Of a stretch of DNA of 64,000 nucleotides, positions 43,968-55,231 are shown in pieces. The DNA lies in the NCBI GenBank assembly GCA_014904845.1, contig MU119258.1:62001-126000 (forward strand), read 5' to 3'. The translations under genes were made by a program, and so were the position numbers. Below the pieces are notes generated by a model. It did no database searches. It saw only the letters and a program-made list of their open reading frames with translations, and was not told the DNA's origin. Position 1 is the first letter of the stretch. Every line of letters starts with the position of its first letter. The stretch is from Acephala macrosclerotiorum. Taxonomy: Eukaryota; Ascomycota; Leotiomycetes; Helotiales; Mollisiaceae.

Positions 43968-45626
43968 CTAAATGTTCCCATCTTTAACCAAGCTCTCAAC
44001 CCACTTCGCAAACCTCACACTCGGAATATCAATACCCCTCCAAAACCAATCCGTAACCAAAATCAACACCGGCCCCACCACCAAAAACAACGGCAACAAA
44101 ATCCCCATCGCGTACCCCCACCCCGCATACCCCGTAAAATTATTCCAGGTTTGAATAACCATAAAATGACCCAAACTCTTAATCACCGTCCCATGACACA
44201 AATACAATGCAAAACTCGTCTTACCCATATACTGACTCACGGGCCATTCCAGAACCCTTCGAACGATGTGAAGACGACCGACGACGAAGACGGTCATGAT
44301 TGCGCCAACGGCTTCCCAGAAGAAGATGTCCCAGGCGGTGAAAGGGTGGTACCAGGAGAGGGTGCGGTAGAAGAACACTTTGTCGGCGCCGACGGCGGGG
44401 TAGGAGAGGACGAGGAGGGAGAATATGAAGAAGAGGGAATAGCGGAGTTGGTCTCTTCTGCCTAGGAAGGAGAAGAGGGATCGGAAGCGGGACAGTGAGA
44501 TTGTGCGAGAAAATGGCACGAAAGGGAGAGAGTCGAAGTTCTCCTCTTCAACTCCAGGAGCGGTGGCGTTGGATTGTTGGCGTCTTCGCATTCGGAGATC
44601 GATGTCTGCGATGGAGGAACCGGCGAGGAAAGTGGCGATTGCCCATTCATCCCAGTAGAGGCAGAAGGCTGAGGATAGCATGAAGAATGCGAGGCGGAGG
44701 TTTGCGCGCATCTTCGAACATCCATTCAAGAACAGGAAGAGAATACAACTAGATCGGAACTCGACGTGGAGAGTCCAAGTATGACCATCAACCTGGGGTA
44801 GAATACCAGTTTTGGTCCATGTGAAGAGGGTTCCTCGAGCAAAGTCGAAGAAGTCCCGATATGCGTTGTAGACTGTTCCCCAAAATGAATCTCCGGCCGC
44901 CAGATACGTTTCAACAATGCCAGGAGGCATGTTTTCGTTCTCAGCGTGAAATTTATCGAACCAACTGAAGGCACCAAATTGGACGAGGAAAATGTTGGTG
45001 ATCCATAGGGCTAGGACTGGGAGGAAAAGTCGGAACCATCTTCGGAATATGGCAGACTGAAGTGAACCTTGTAGCTTTTCGAAATCGCGGGAGTGCATGA
45101 GTTTGAGGGGCTTGTAGCTAAGAACGTAGCCGGAAAGGACGAAGAAAATGGTAACAGCCGCTTGTCCATTGAAGAGAAGACGAACGATTGGTAGCTGGAA
45201 GATGTAGTTGGTTTGAACAAAGTGATGGTTGCCGCCTTCGCCGAAAGGATGCCACACTTCGTTGCAGTACGCAGTTGTGTAATGGGAGAAGAAAACAGCA
45301 TAGCAAGCATAACCCCGCAGACCGTCGAGATATGCCGTCTCATGTAATTCCTTCCTTGATTCTGAACTGCGTCGTACGAAGCTGGGTATGAAAAATGATG
45401 CAAACTTCAGGGCGGAAGTTTTCGCGTGTTGGGTATTCTCTGGATTCCATCGCGGGCGACTTTGGGCAATGCTTCGTAACGATTGGAGGAAATGGCGGAG
45501 TTGAGAATATTTTGACCCAGCAGCCCAGTTCTTTTCCGAGTTCGACATTGGAATCAATTCCTTGTTTTCCTCCTCCACATCAAGGAACGGCACTCGCTCG
45601 TCGAGAGCAACCTCTCGAAGATCCAT
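43968..45626 (-). CDS. Acyltransferase-3 family membrane protein
   Basis: A single exon encodes about 552 aa from the ATG at 45626 (the open frame extends further upstream, but without an ATG). After a 90-residue cytosolic start comes ETAYLDGLRGYACYAVFFSH, with the R-G-x-x-x-x-x-x-x-x-x-H pattern of the acyltransferase-3 (OafA/YrhL-like) family, then VTIFFVLSGYVLSY and RRWFRLFLPVLAL. About ten hydrophobic helices follow, with WTLHVEFRSS where the family has W-x-L-x-x-E, and KTSFALYLCHG near the end. These integral membrane enzymes move acyl groups onto sugars, lipids or metabolites; the substrate is unknown. No biosynthetic cluster is recognisable around it. Confidence 0.92.
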   Translation of the reverse strand: MDLREVALDERVPFLDVEEENKELIPMSNSEKNWAAGSKYSQLRHFLQSLRSIAQSRPRWNPENTQHAKTSALKFASFFIPSFVRRSSESRKELHETAYLDGLRGYACYAVFFSHYTTAYCNEVWHPFGEGGNHHFVQTNYIFQLPIVRLLFNGQAAVTIFFVLSGYVLSYKPLKLMHSRDFEKLQGSLQSAIFRRWFRLFLPVLALWITNIFLVQFGAFSWFDKFHAENENMPPGIVETYLAAGDSFWGTVYNAYRDFFDFARGTLFTWTKTGILPQVDGHTWTLHVEFRSSCILFLFLNGCSKMRANLRLAFFMLSSAFCLYWDEWAIATFLAGSSIADIDLRMRRRQQSNATAPGVEEENFDSLPFVPFSRTISLSRFRSLFSFLGRRDQLRYSLFFIFSLLVLSYPAVGADKVFFYRTLSWYHPFTAWDIFFWEAVGAIMTVFVVGRLHIVRRVLEWPVSQYMGKTSFALYLCHGTVIKSLGHFMVIQTWNNFTGYAGWGYAMGILLPLFLVVGPVLILVTDWFWRGIDIPSVRFAKWVESLVKDGNI

Positions 45627-46752
45627 CTTGGACAGGATGGCGAGTGATCTTCGGCTTTGTGGGAGAGGTTGAGAGGTTAGGATATTGATATTCGATGCAG
45701 ATCTCAGGGGTATAGACCGAGGCAAGCTAAAACATACTTTTGATATTTTAATGCTAGCATGCTACTAAACCATGTCCAGCTTGCAATGCAGAAAGGTCGA
45801 GACCACGAGTATAACATTTTCACATGATTAGCCAAATCCCTCGGTATCAAGTAGGTAGACCTGCCAAGTATTGATTAGTACCTGGTCGGCCTGCATGGAC
45901 TCCTGGCACTATCCCCTGCTTAGAATGAGGGGCAAGACGGATCGGCAAGAGCGAGCTCCAGACTGGGAGAGACGAGAAGTGCAACCCCAGAAAATGTTAA
46001 GATAACCATGCGATGCAAGGCTGCATCCCGGAAGATTGTATAATAATAAGCTTGAAAAGAATGATCGAAAGCACTGCCAGAGATCATCGAATAGATGTGA
46101 AGCGCAGAAGGATCCACGTGACTTCATGTGTAAGTCTGACAGGATACCAGAATGCGAAATGGGAAATCACTGCCGGACTGCCGACCCTTCAAACCATCCA
46201 TAGAGCCGTCCATTCCTTCGCCGCCTTCACACAGAGACCAGAACGCCACATCCTGACCGTCTCTTCGAGGCTCATGGCTATCGAGTCGTGAGAATTGCCC
46301 AGCAGACAAGAGGATCATCTCCAAAGGTTATCTTCTCCCGGACGTTTGATGCTGTATGCTCGAGCCCGCCGACGACGGTGTTGGGATTGCGATTGTCTGG
46401 GCCTTCTGGTGTGGAAGAGAGGGTGCCTAGCCCGAGAGAAGCCATGCAGACGGGAGTTTGTGAATAAGTTCGACCTCGACTCGTGTTGCTGACTCCATTC
46501 TGGAACGTCGCGTTCGTGTGGGACGAGTTGTAGCGAAACAAAATCTTCGAACGTACTTGGCGCCACAACGAGGCTGGTACCTGGGAAGTGTGGCTGGGTG
46601 AGCGGCGGATCGGCCTTCGTCGTCCCCATGAGCCAATTACAGTGATATCCCCGGAGAGTTTGTTCGCCCGCCACATCTGTGGCATCCACCCAGATCTCTA
46701 ATTCTTTCTATTTGGCTTTTGAATTCGTTGAAACCCCCCTGGCGACGTCACG
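45627..46752. other. Divergent intergenic region
   Basis: It separates the acyltransferase from the SDR gene. A 124-codon minus-strand frame (46689-46315) starts with ATG but is Arg/Pro/Ser-rich with no motif; I do not call it a gene. Confidence 0.4.
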
Positions 46753-47987
46753 ATGAAGCAAAGTAGCAAAGTCGCCGGGTGGCATGTCAAGGTAAGGTTA
46801 ACCCCACATTCCCCGCTCCTTCATTCCCCAGCTTCATAAAATGGTTTCAACCTTTGATATATCGTCCAAAGCTTTATACTTCTCACAACTCACCAAGACT
46901 GGCTAACCTCAAAGGCAGCGTTCTCATTACAGGCGCGAATGGAGGTCTTGGAAGTGCTTTCGTGGCCAACTTTAGCAACACTAAGGGATATCGTGGTCTC
47001 TACACCGTCCGCAATCCAACAACAGCCAAGGACCTCAATTCCGCTCTTGAAAAAGCACCAGCGAACCAGAAACCTGAGGTCATCGCTTTGGATATGAGCA
47101 GTATTGAGAGCATTCGTGGTGTCGCGGCTGATATCAACGCTCGAGTTGCGAATGGCACGCTGGAACCTATCCGTGCGCTGGTTCTCAATGCAGCATTCCA
47201 AGATTGCAACCCCCAGATCTTAGAACCGAAGTCGTTCACCAAGGATGGATTCGGGATGAATTTTGGTGTCAACGACCTCGCCAACTTCCTGTTCGTTTTG
47301 ATGGTTCTTCAATCGATGGACAAGAAGAATGGAAGAATTGTCATTATCTCATCCTGGAATCACGATCCTTATCATTCGGGCAACGATAGTACTGGACACT
47401 CAAGGGCGAGGAATACAAGATGGTGTTCACGGGCACGGAGACTTTGTCGAAAGGTGTTACTCACACCGATGCTGGGTACAGAGCTAGTATGCGTCGAAAT
47501 GGAAACAGCGAGGCCTTGATGGTGATGTTCTTGTAAGTCAAAATACCTGATAATGGGAATGTGTGCTCACATCAGGCATAGGTACGAGCTTCAACGTCGC
47601 CTCGATGCCGACCCTGCCCTATCAGACATCTTGGTCCTCGCCATGGATCCTGCGGCGATGGGCGGAACTGGGCTTACCAAGACGAGCCCATTGTTCATTC
47701 GATTCGTCACTCTTATCCTCCTGCCTCTCATGCAGAGTATCGCCGTCTGGTTCAGCCCCAACGGCTTCATGCGACCACCTTGGAAGTCAGCTGCAGATCC
47801 CATGTTGGCATCATTCGACGAGACGAACCTAGCACAGCATCCGAAGGCTGTGTATCTGGATGGAAGTGAGAAGGTGATACCAGCTGCTGCGGCACGTGAT
47901 GAGACGAAACAAAAGCAGCTTTGGGAGGAGAGTCTGGGGCTTGCCAGGATCAGATATTGTGACACGGTGCTCAAGAACTGGCAGTAA
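46753..47987 (+). pseudogene. Short-chain dehydrogenase with a frameshift
   Basis: A Rossmann-fold SDR. Proposed exons are 46753-46791, 46872-47532 and 47582-47987. The cofactor loop is LKGSVLITGANGGLGSAFV, followed by the partner-strand block ALVLNAAFQD and RIVIISSWNHDPYH. At about 47385-47390 the frame breaks: the conserved continuation YWTLKGEEYKMVFTGTETLS starts at 47390 in a different frame, as if one base were missing. The rest (YELQRRLDADPALSDILVLA, MDPAAMGGTGL) is intact through a 49-nt intron to the stop. The usual catalytic YxxxK region falls in the shifted part and reads RRNGNSEALMVMF; the expected Tyr and Lys are absent. So it is either inactive or the assembly has an error plus divergence. 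The first exon is a guess based on a good GTAAGG donor. Confidence 0.7.
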
Positions 47988-48572
47988 TTTTTCTTGCTGA
48001 TAGTTTGTTGATGGCTTCCAAGCTAAAACATCATAGGCATATTTTGCCTTTCGTATCTGTGTTGGGCAAGTCTTTTCTTGTCGTTCATTTCCTATTCAAT
48101 CTTCACGTTTCGGCTAGGCTTCTAGGCCTCGGCCTCTCTTTGGATCAATATTTGCTACAGAACCTAGAGTCTCGAGTCTCAGTCAAACAACGCAGCTCGA
48201 AGCGCGCGCTTCTATAGTGCACGTGACGGCAATTCTCTTTCAAGGCTAGATGCTTAGAGTCGAATCATGATACTGCCTACCATTGCCGATATCAATTCAG
48301 CTGTTCAGTATGTTTAGATCCACGTGCACTCTCCTTCAATCTGAGCTAAATCGAGTTTACCTCCTGCTAGCGGCTGGACCCCACGTAGCAGATTTTCCAG
48401 GACAGAAGTTGAAGTCCAGAGAGTCCGAAGTTGCGAAACGCCAGTTGTATCAGGGATTCCATGAATAAAACAGCTATGAGGCTGTGGCTGCGCATTCGTT
48501 CCGATATTAAAACTTCCACCAGCTCTGCTGTCTGCTTCGATTCTCTCTTAAGTGTTGAAAGGTTCATCAATT
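47988..48572. other. Intergenic, no gene supported
   Basis: Between two plus-strand genes; no conserved block. A pyrimidine-rich tract (48535-48550) precedes the next ATG. Confidence 0.4.
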
Positions 48573-49648
48573 ATGGATTCAACTATCTTTAGCAATACTT
48601 TTACAGGCCCCCACCCGATCGCGAGCTCAAGCTCGAGTGACTATGACGCCGCCTCCAAGCTTGATATCGGAAGCATGATCAGTGATTTAGCATTCGAGTA
48701 CCGTGAACGGGAGGATGAAAACATGGAAAATACTGGCGTCCATTGGAGGAGAAAACAATTCGACGAGTGGCGAGATTGGTACATCGCAAACTATCCCTCC
48801 ACAAATCCAAAAAGCCTGTTTATGCCTCATGGCAAGGACTTAGACCTGCGAGTTCTCTTTATGGCACTACCAATCGCCGCATATTCAATCCTGCTCTTCC
48901 TCGAGATTTGCTACGACGTCGACAAAACTCTTTGTGGATCTGACTCCTCTGCGCTGTCTTGGATCAAGCAGTGGCACATGCCTCGAGAGATGGGAGCCTT
49001 CAATTATCTTCTTTCGGAGGAAATGTATCTTTGGTGGAAGACGGAGCTTTGTGAATTTAGCAACGAGATTCGAAATCCGGCATCGAATCGTGTCTCCATC
49101 GCCTTTCGACTTCGCGAACTTGGCAGTGCTTTGACCAAAATGAACGAGTTGGTAGATTGTGGGAGAGACTGCGATCTTGCTTCCCATACTATCTCAACAA
49201 GGATTTGGAGTGAGTATTGGGAGGGTGGGTTTGATGTGCCTGAGCCTCCTAGAGGGATATTCAAGGGGGTCTTTGGAAGATGGTGCCTGCTGAAAGACTC
49301 GTTTAAGATCTTTGTTGAAGAAATGAATCTGAGTCAGCCCAGAGAGGAACATTTAATGTCTCTTGTGCCTATCAGTTCGGGGACTTTCGAAAGTGAAGGT
49401 CAGGATCCGATCAGCCGAGGCGTTATTTGGACTTTGCTAATGACACAATAGGATTCAGGCATTCAATACCAAGGGAATCCTCTTCTGACGACGCGCAGAT
49501 TGCTTCACAGCCGACCTCGATCCCTGTCGTTCAGCATGAAGAAGGTAAACTAAGCAATAGATCAAATTCATCAATCTATGGCAAGGCTAACGAGTCCCAG
49601 CCCGCCAGAACTCTAACCTACCAGCTTCCGACTATCGCTTTCACGTAA
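48573..49648 (+). CDS. Protein of unknown function, two exons
   Basis: Exons 48573-49398 and 49452-49648 encode about 340 aa. The 53-nt intron (GTCAGG donor, GCTAATGACACAATAG end) was chosen because it removes an early TAG and opens a further 65 codons. The body is mainly helical and acidic, with many Trp and Cys residues (WRRKQFDEWRDWYIANYPS, LLSEEMYLWWKTELCEF). A hydrophobic stretch (LFMALPIAAYSILLFLEICY) at about 92-111 could be a buried helix or a single membrane pass. The C-terminal 65 residues are Ser/Gln-rich and probably disordered. I do not recognise the family. Confidence 0.65.
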
Positions 49649-50551
49649 ACCCAGCATCTCCCACACTCACACCACCTGGGACTGATCGATAGCATCTCGG
49701 ATTCTAATCTATCCGCCAACGTAACACTCATACTACAGAGTTGCTTCGGGGTTTTCTTTACACGCAGAGATATGTCTTGTGCTTTATGTATGTTTAGTTC
49801 TGCGATCAGTTCGCATTTCAGAAACTGCTTCTCGGTCCAGCATCTGCGGCGCCGGACACACAGCCGTGACCGAACGCTAAGACTTTGATCGCTATTTCTG
49901 GTGCCATGTTGATAAAGCCAGTTAGTTATCAATATTTTGCAACTTGTCGACGCAAGTATTTGGCTGGCCGAGAGCGTCCTGGAGATGATGAGGAGAAGAT
50001 TGTAGAGTGCGAAACTTTGACCCAGGGTGAAGAAAGGTTAGACCAAATTTTGGGGAACCCATGCAAGGACATTTGTGCCTTTTCAATGCGAGTTTTGCAT
50101 GGTCGAGGGAAACGAATCTGTCGCTAGCGCATATCAAAACCTTACATTCTGCCATTTTTCCCTTATTCCCAAGCCGCCTACATTTTAATATGGAAGCACT
50201 CTTTTCAGCGGTTTCTATAGTGTAAGATTAAGGTTCCCCATTTGAAACCCTTGAGATGTTGTCTCCATTCAGCAAATATTGATGGAAGCCGCCAGATGAG
50301 GGGGCCAAAAGTCGCTATTTCACTTCAGCGTGCTCCATTCTCTCCCCTCCTGTCCCTTTCACTTGAAAATTAATGTTGACATCACAGAGACATTTCGGTG
50401 GATCATTGGGTATGGAATGAGGTTTTAAAAAAGTGCTCTCAGTAAATTCGAGCATCATCAACATTTGTGATGCACCTAGCATATATTTATCCTCAAAGAA
50501 GTAACCCCAGCCCTCGACTCCAACGCTTGCCAGCCCTCCCGCATTCATTCC
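49649..50551. other. Convergent 3' intergenic region
   Basis: Nothing coding is supported; open frames are short and motif-free. Confidence 0.4.
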
Positions 50552-50935
50552 TCAAGCAACAGTACAAGTCGAACTCGTAACACAGTTATTCGCACTCTCA
50601 TTCGTAGTCGACGAGACACACCCCGTCCCGACCAACAAATCCGCCGAACAAGCCTTCTTCGCCTTATCCTGCCCCGTGAGACCAATTGTCGAACCGACCG
50701 TCGCGTTATTGATCATTTGTGAAGCTTTGTTGCCAAAGACGATTGTACAGGTGCATGTCTGTGGCGGTGGGGGAGGAGGAGGAGGAGGAGGAGATGCAGC
50801 GGAAGCTGGGGGCTTGAGGGCGCTGGCCGCGCTGTTGAGGGCGCCGAGGAGGTCGCGGGGGTTTTGTAACGGGGCGGGTTGGGCGGCAGCAAGGACGAGG
50901 AAGATGGTGGTGATGAGGAGGTGTGGAAGGTTCAT
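50552..50935 (-). CDS. Small secreted cysteine-containing protein with poly-proline hinge
   Basis: A single exon encodes 127 aa. A signal peptide (MNLPHLLITTIFLVLAAAQP) is followed by an Ala-rich helix, then about ten consecutive prolines. The last 70 residues hold six cysteines (C-T-C, then K-A-C, T-G-C, N-N-C and S-T-C), an even number suited to three disulfides. There is no transmembrane segment or GPI signal. Size, secretion and cysteine content fit an apoplastic effector or small wall protein, but no family is recognised. It is about 0.9 kb from the mucin-like gene, on the same strand. Confidence 0.8.
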   Translation of the reverse strand: MNLPHLLITTIFLVLAAAQPAPLQNPRDLLGALNSAASALKPPASAASPPPPPPPPPPQTCTCTIVFGNKASQMINNATVGSTIGLTGQDKAKKACSADLLVGTGCVSSTTNESANNCVTSSTCTVA

Positions 50936-51851
50936 GGTAATTGGAGCTACTTGTAGAAGTTGGTTTTGAGGACGGAGGCTGTATATTTTGAAGTGCCGGT
51001 AGGTGTCTAGGTGCTTCTTTTCGGAGGAAATGAAAGAGCCTGACTTGCAATGAATGAGGGACGAAATTTAGTGAAGAGGCATAGTGGCCGTCTTAATTAT
51101 GAGATTCTGAACTTGCATGTGATAGAATTAATTTGACCTCAAGCTTCCATTGTTCAGCAGAGAAGTTCGTCTCGCGAATACGAAAGCGCCTGTCATTGCG
51201 TTTGCGTCTGAAGTGAGTCGCAGCTGGAGCCTGGAGCATCTTTTCTAACGCAGTGATAGTCTGGAAATCTGTAGACGAAGATATTCTGATATTAATGTGT
51301 GTTACGGAACTTCACTCAAAGCCCAAAGCTGGAACGCACATGCCTCGTCGTTTTCGTATCCATGAAAAGTGTCGTTGTGACGCCTTACCATCCGAATCTT
51401 GGGACCGTGCCTGGCCATATTCTTCAGACCTTGACCAATAAGTCCTTCAAATAGTGTGTCAGTGATCGCATCGCATGGGTCGACTTTATGGTTTGGGGAA
51501 GGACGTGCCCCGCTTTAGGGGTTATCGCGTGATTTGCTGGGGCCGAAGCATTCACTGAACTCGGCGATTCATCCCCGGACTCAAACCCAACTTTAAAATA
51601 GAGTTACATCTTATCATTACCATATCCTTCATTATCAATTAATGTTAAATAGAGCTCAATCATGACGAGATTCTGATGGAATGGGGTCATAACACCCTGA
51701 AGCGAATCGTTCCTCCACCGCAATGTCCACTGGGGATCCAACATGTCTCTTCGTCCCACCTAAACCCCTTCCTCTGGTCACACCTTAATCATGACTCCCA
51801 TTTATTTATATCATGCCTAACGTCCCTGATCGTTTCTTACTCCTTAGGTAC
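50936..51851. other. Intergenic, no gene supported
   Basis: Upstream of the small secreted protein and 3' of the mucin-like gene. No conserved block. Confidence 0.4.
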
Positions 51852-54113
51852 TTAGCTCCCTTGTCCATATCCCCCACCCCTTCCACCACTGCCTCCACCA
51901 CCATCAGCTGCTTGTCCATATCCCCCGCCGCCCCCACCACCATCGGCTGCTTGTCCATATCCCCCACCGCCTCCACCACCATCAGCCGCTTGTCCATATC
52001 CCCCACCGCCTCCACTACTGCCTCCACCACCACCTGCCACTTGTCCGCCACCACCTCCTCCTCCACTAGCAGCAGCAGCTCCTCCTGCCGCCACAACTGC
52101 CGCTCCAGCACCAAGAGTCGGGCCTGTAACACACGTACAAATATCCGCCGTCAACTGACACACCTGACATCTCACTCTATGTCTAAACCTCCAATGATAG
52201 AGGCATGTCCCAACGAATAGCAAGAAGAAGATGATGAACAAGACCAGAAACAAGATGAAGAGAATTAGGTAGTCATGTTCTCTATCGCAGTGCACAGGAG
52301 GGCAGCTCTGGGTCACGGGCGGGGCGGTGAATGAGGAGCTTGTTGAGGTTGAGGAGCTGGAGGGGGTGGGAGAGGGGGTTATTGATATTGTGACTGTTGA
52401 GGGCGTGCAGGATGATTGTGAAGTTGTGCTTGATATGCCTGAGGTTGGTGAAGTGGGTGTGCAATCTTGCGTGAAGGTGGTTGTCACTGTACTGATGGCG
52501 CTGCAAGTTGTTGATTGCGAGTTCGATGAGGGTGAGGATGTGGGCGAGCAGGAACTAGAGTAAACAGTTGTCGGCGAACAAGTTGAACCCGTGAGGCTAG
52601 ATGAGATGGTTGGAGAACATGAGCTTGCGTAGATAGTGGTTGCTGAGCAGGTCGAGCCTGTTGAGCTGGATGACAGAGTTGGAGAGCATGAACTCGCGTA
52701 AATTGTCGTGGCCGCAGTATTACTCGCTGTGACAGTAAGTGGAGTACAAACTGTAGATGACCCCGAACTCAAGGTCGGTGATGTTGGAGAGCAGGTTGAC
52801 GCGTAGATCGTGGTTGCCGGCGAGCAACTTGTGCACGAGCTTCCAGAGGATGTACAGCTTCCCGAAACTGTCACGGGAGTGCAGCTTGAGCAAGTGGTCG
52901 GATAGACATCAGTTGTGGCGGTGCATGAAGAGTATGACGTTAGAGTACTGACAACTGTGGTTGGTGGAAAGATGACAATATCAGTCGTTGTCGATGTGAT
53001 CGTAGATTGTGAAATGCAGGCAGTTGACGGCGTGTAAGGGCAGAAGCTTGGGCAAGATTTGGAGGTGTGTCCCGTTTTAGTACAGTCTTGAATGGTCGTT
53101 GTGAAGTTTCCGTAGTTGAAATTAGTTACATATGTCGTTCCAGCCTGGCAAACGAAGGAGGCAGGTAGAGTTGTCGTGCTAATTGAGCCTGGAAGAGTTT
53201 TGGTCAAGACGAGGGTCTGATATTCGGTGACTGGAGTTGTGTACGTGACACCCTCAGATATTGTGGTTGTAATGTAAACAATAGAAGGCATGCTGAGGCA
53301 AGGCTGAGTTGTGGTCACCTGAGTTGTGATTTGGGAGGTGATGTAGACTGTTTTATACACAGTGACTGAGGTTGGAAGACATGCTGTGGACAATGTTGAC
53401 GATGTTGACGGAGTATAGATTGGAATTGACGTTGTTGATGACGGCGTCGAACTCAATTCTGTCGATTCGGTGCACTCGGTTGTTGTAGTAGATGAGTGAG
53501 GCGGAATGGTAACAGAAGAGCCGCTCGGCGTTGTAATAGACTCAGTCGACTCAGTACATTCTGTGGTGAGCGTCGTCTTCCGAGTTACCACGTAGGTCGT
53601 GACCGATCCAGGAGTCTCAGAGCATTCCGTCGTAATGGTTGTACTGTGAGTTATCACGTGGGTCGTGAGAGATGGAGGAGAGCTTGACGGGCTTGGATAT
53701 GATTCCTGCGAAGTTGGAGTGCTCTCTGAGGATGTGGCTATTGAACTCGTCCAAGATGAAGGCGTCCCAAATGAAGATGCTTGACTACTCAGAGAAGAAT
53801 AAATATGGATGGGCGTCGTTGTTGACTCTTCACAGGGTGTGCTCTCTGGAGGCGGTCCGTATATTGGTCTTGATATGGGAGGAGGCGAAGTCGTTGTTGT
53901 CTTCGCAAACCATTGAATGGATGAATGGACGAATATGGCAAGCCATATCGCCAGATACTTCATGTACATCTCTAAGAACTGTGAATAACCTCCGACGAAG
54001 GCTAGTAGCAGACCAACGAAAGTGGAGAAATGTATAGGGAAATTCAATAAGAGGCTCACGGAAGATGGGGACGTCCAGCCTTGAATATCGGACAGGAGCA
54101 GGCTCCAAACCAT
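51852..54113 (-). CDS. Mucin-like membrane protein with Gly-rich repeats
   Basis: One long exon encodes about 753 aa. Residues 15-70 contain two hydrophobic stretches (VSLLLNFPIHFSTFVGLLLAF and YMKYLAIWLAIFVHSSI). Residues 75-610 are a Ser/Thr/Pro-rich region with scattered cysteines and repeated blocks such as TTTECTES and TIYASSCSPT. At about 620-645 a strong membrane helix (LILFILFLVLFIIFFLLFVG) is followed by a short Cys-rich segment (RCQVCQLTADICTC) and a glycine-rich tail with tandem GQAADGGGGGGGY-type units. The layout suggests a surface sensor or adhesin with a small inside tail, by analogy with Wsc/Mid2-type proteins, but no WSC or carbohydrate-binding domain is present. The start at 54113 follows a stop in frame; a spliced upstream exon is possible. 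Confidence 0.75.
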   Translation of the reverse strand: MVWSLLLSDIQGWTSPSSVSLLLNFPIHFSTFVGLLLAFVGGYSQFLEMYMKYLAIWLAIFVHSSIQWFAKTTTTSPPPISRPIYGPPPESTPCEESTTTPIHIYSSLSSQASSFGTPSSWTSSIATSSESTPTSQESYPSPSSSPPSLTTHVITHSTTITTECSETPGSVTTYVVTRKTTLTTECTESTESITTPSGSSVTIPPHSSTTTTECTESTELSSTPSSTTSIPIYTPSTSSTLSTACLPTSVTVYKTVYITSQITTQVTTTQPCLSMPSIVYITTTISEGVTYTTPVTEYQTLVLTKTLPGSISTTTLPASFVCQAGTTYVTNFNYGNFTTTIQDCTKTGHTSKSCPSFCPYTPSTACISQSTITSTTTDIVIFPPTTVVSTLTSYSSCTATTDVYPTTCSSCTPVTVSGSCTSSGSSCTSCSPATTIYASTCSPTSPTLSSGSSTVCTPLTVTASNTAATTIYASSCSPTLSSSSTGSTCSATTIYASSCSPTISSSLTGSTCSPTTVYSSSCSPTSSPSSNSQSTTCSAISTVTTTFTQDCTPTSPTSGISSTTSQSSCTPSTVTISITPSPTPSSSSTSTSSSFTAPPVTQSCPPVHCDREHDYLILFILFLVLFIIFFLLFVGTCLYHWRFRHRVRCQVCQLTADICTCVTGPTLGAGAAVVAAGGAAAASGGGGGGGQVAGGGGGSSGGGGGYGQAADGGGGGGGYGQAADGGGGGGGYGQAADGGGGSGGRGGGYGQGS
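51902..52018. repeat. 39-bp coding minisatellite, 3 units
   Basis: Units start at 51902, 51941 and 51980, each beginning CATC(A/G)GC(T/C)GCTTGTCCAT. On the minus strand each encodes 13 residues of the Gly-rich tail. The unit is a multiple of three, so copy changes keep the frame. Confidence 0.9.
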
Positions 54114-55231
54114 AGGCTGACCACCATATCACCACCCGTTGGCAAGCCATTTCCCACGCATCGAAAACAAAGCGGATCCCGACCGCAACAACAACAATAT
54201 CGGGAAGCCAATTCTCGTGATAGGTGCATGCATCGTAAATTGCAAGGGTGGTCAGCCCTTCTCGAAGCCACCCATGCAAGCCACAGAAAATTCACGACTC
54301 ACAAGGCTCGAAACAACGCACACCGATCAGCCTTATGTCTTGAGCCAACCAAAATGCCTCATTTGAAAGGTACACGTGCAGGAAAGTGACAGTCACCTAC
54401 TCGATTAGGATAGAATGGCTGTTCACCGAACAGCTGTAAGGCAGGAGATTCATGGGACCACCATAAGGCGAGACTTGTACCCCATGACAAGTGGATGGGT
54501 GTGGTGGGTTGCACCGCAACACATTGAAACCTCTTCAATCATCGAAATTCGCGAGACAGAAGGCAGTAGAAATATGACGTGCGGGGGGTTGGATCGCGAT
54601 GAAGGGCTGCAGGGAAGGTTCTATGCGTAAGACTTTACGAACTTTCTGTCTTGCCAGTGAAGAGCTTGTCTGTCACCGTTCACTAGGAAACCACCTTAGC
54701 TTGTATACAGACACCGTGTCCACACACCCAATGAATCAACCTTCCTGCCAACCTATCATTTCTGTTACTGTACGACGCATCTCTATGCAAGACGTGAGAT
54801 TAACCTTAAACAGGCTTGCGGGGTGAGCGCTGATGGTTGTCAGCGGGATTGTCCAGCTGCCGCGGTGAACGGATGGTGGGGTCAAGGCTGGCTGGGGGAC
54901 GAAGACCTGCATCACGTGCCGCCCCGAGACACGCCTGTGTGACTTGCTGTCTCTGGAAAGAGCTGCTCTAGAATTGCCATTGTGACCGTGTATCGATCGT
55001 GATACGAGGGCGCTCTCGCGCATTGTCGCTAGCCTGAATGCCCCGTTCACTGCGATGCGCAAAGTGTGGGATGGTTTTGATGGCTGAACAACGCCCAAAA
55101 GCTGACTTGGTGGAAATTTGGCGACAATAAAACGAAAGAAGGAAAGAAAGAAAGAAAGGGGTATCCGGGGGGTGATATTCATTTGAGGGACTAATTATGG
55201 GGAGCGCAGGAGCGGCTTCATCAACCAAAAC
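54114..55231. other. Intergenic, no gene supported
   Basis: Open frames up to 148 codons (minus strand, 55182-54736) have no motif. An AAAG-type microsatellite lies at 55134-55159. Confidence 0.4.
55134..55159. repeat. (GAAA)n-type microsatellite
   Basis: GAAAGAAGGAAAGAAAGAAAGAAAGG-type tract of about 26 bases. Confidence 0.8.

Noticed and set aside
46315..46689. 124-codon minus-strand open frame starting with ATG
   Set aside because: Arg/Pro/Ser-rich, no motif, lies in a divergent promoter region.
54736..55182. 148-codon minus-strand open frame
   Set aside because: No motif; it overlaps the GAAA microsatellite, which creates the hydrophobic FFLSFF start.
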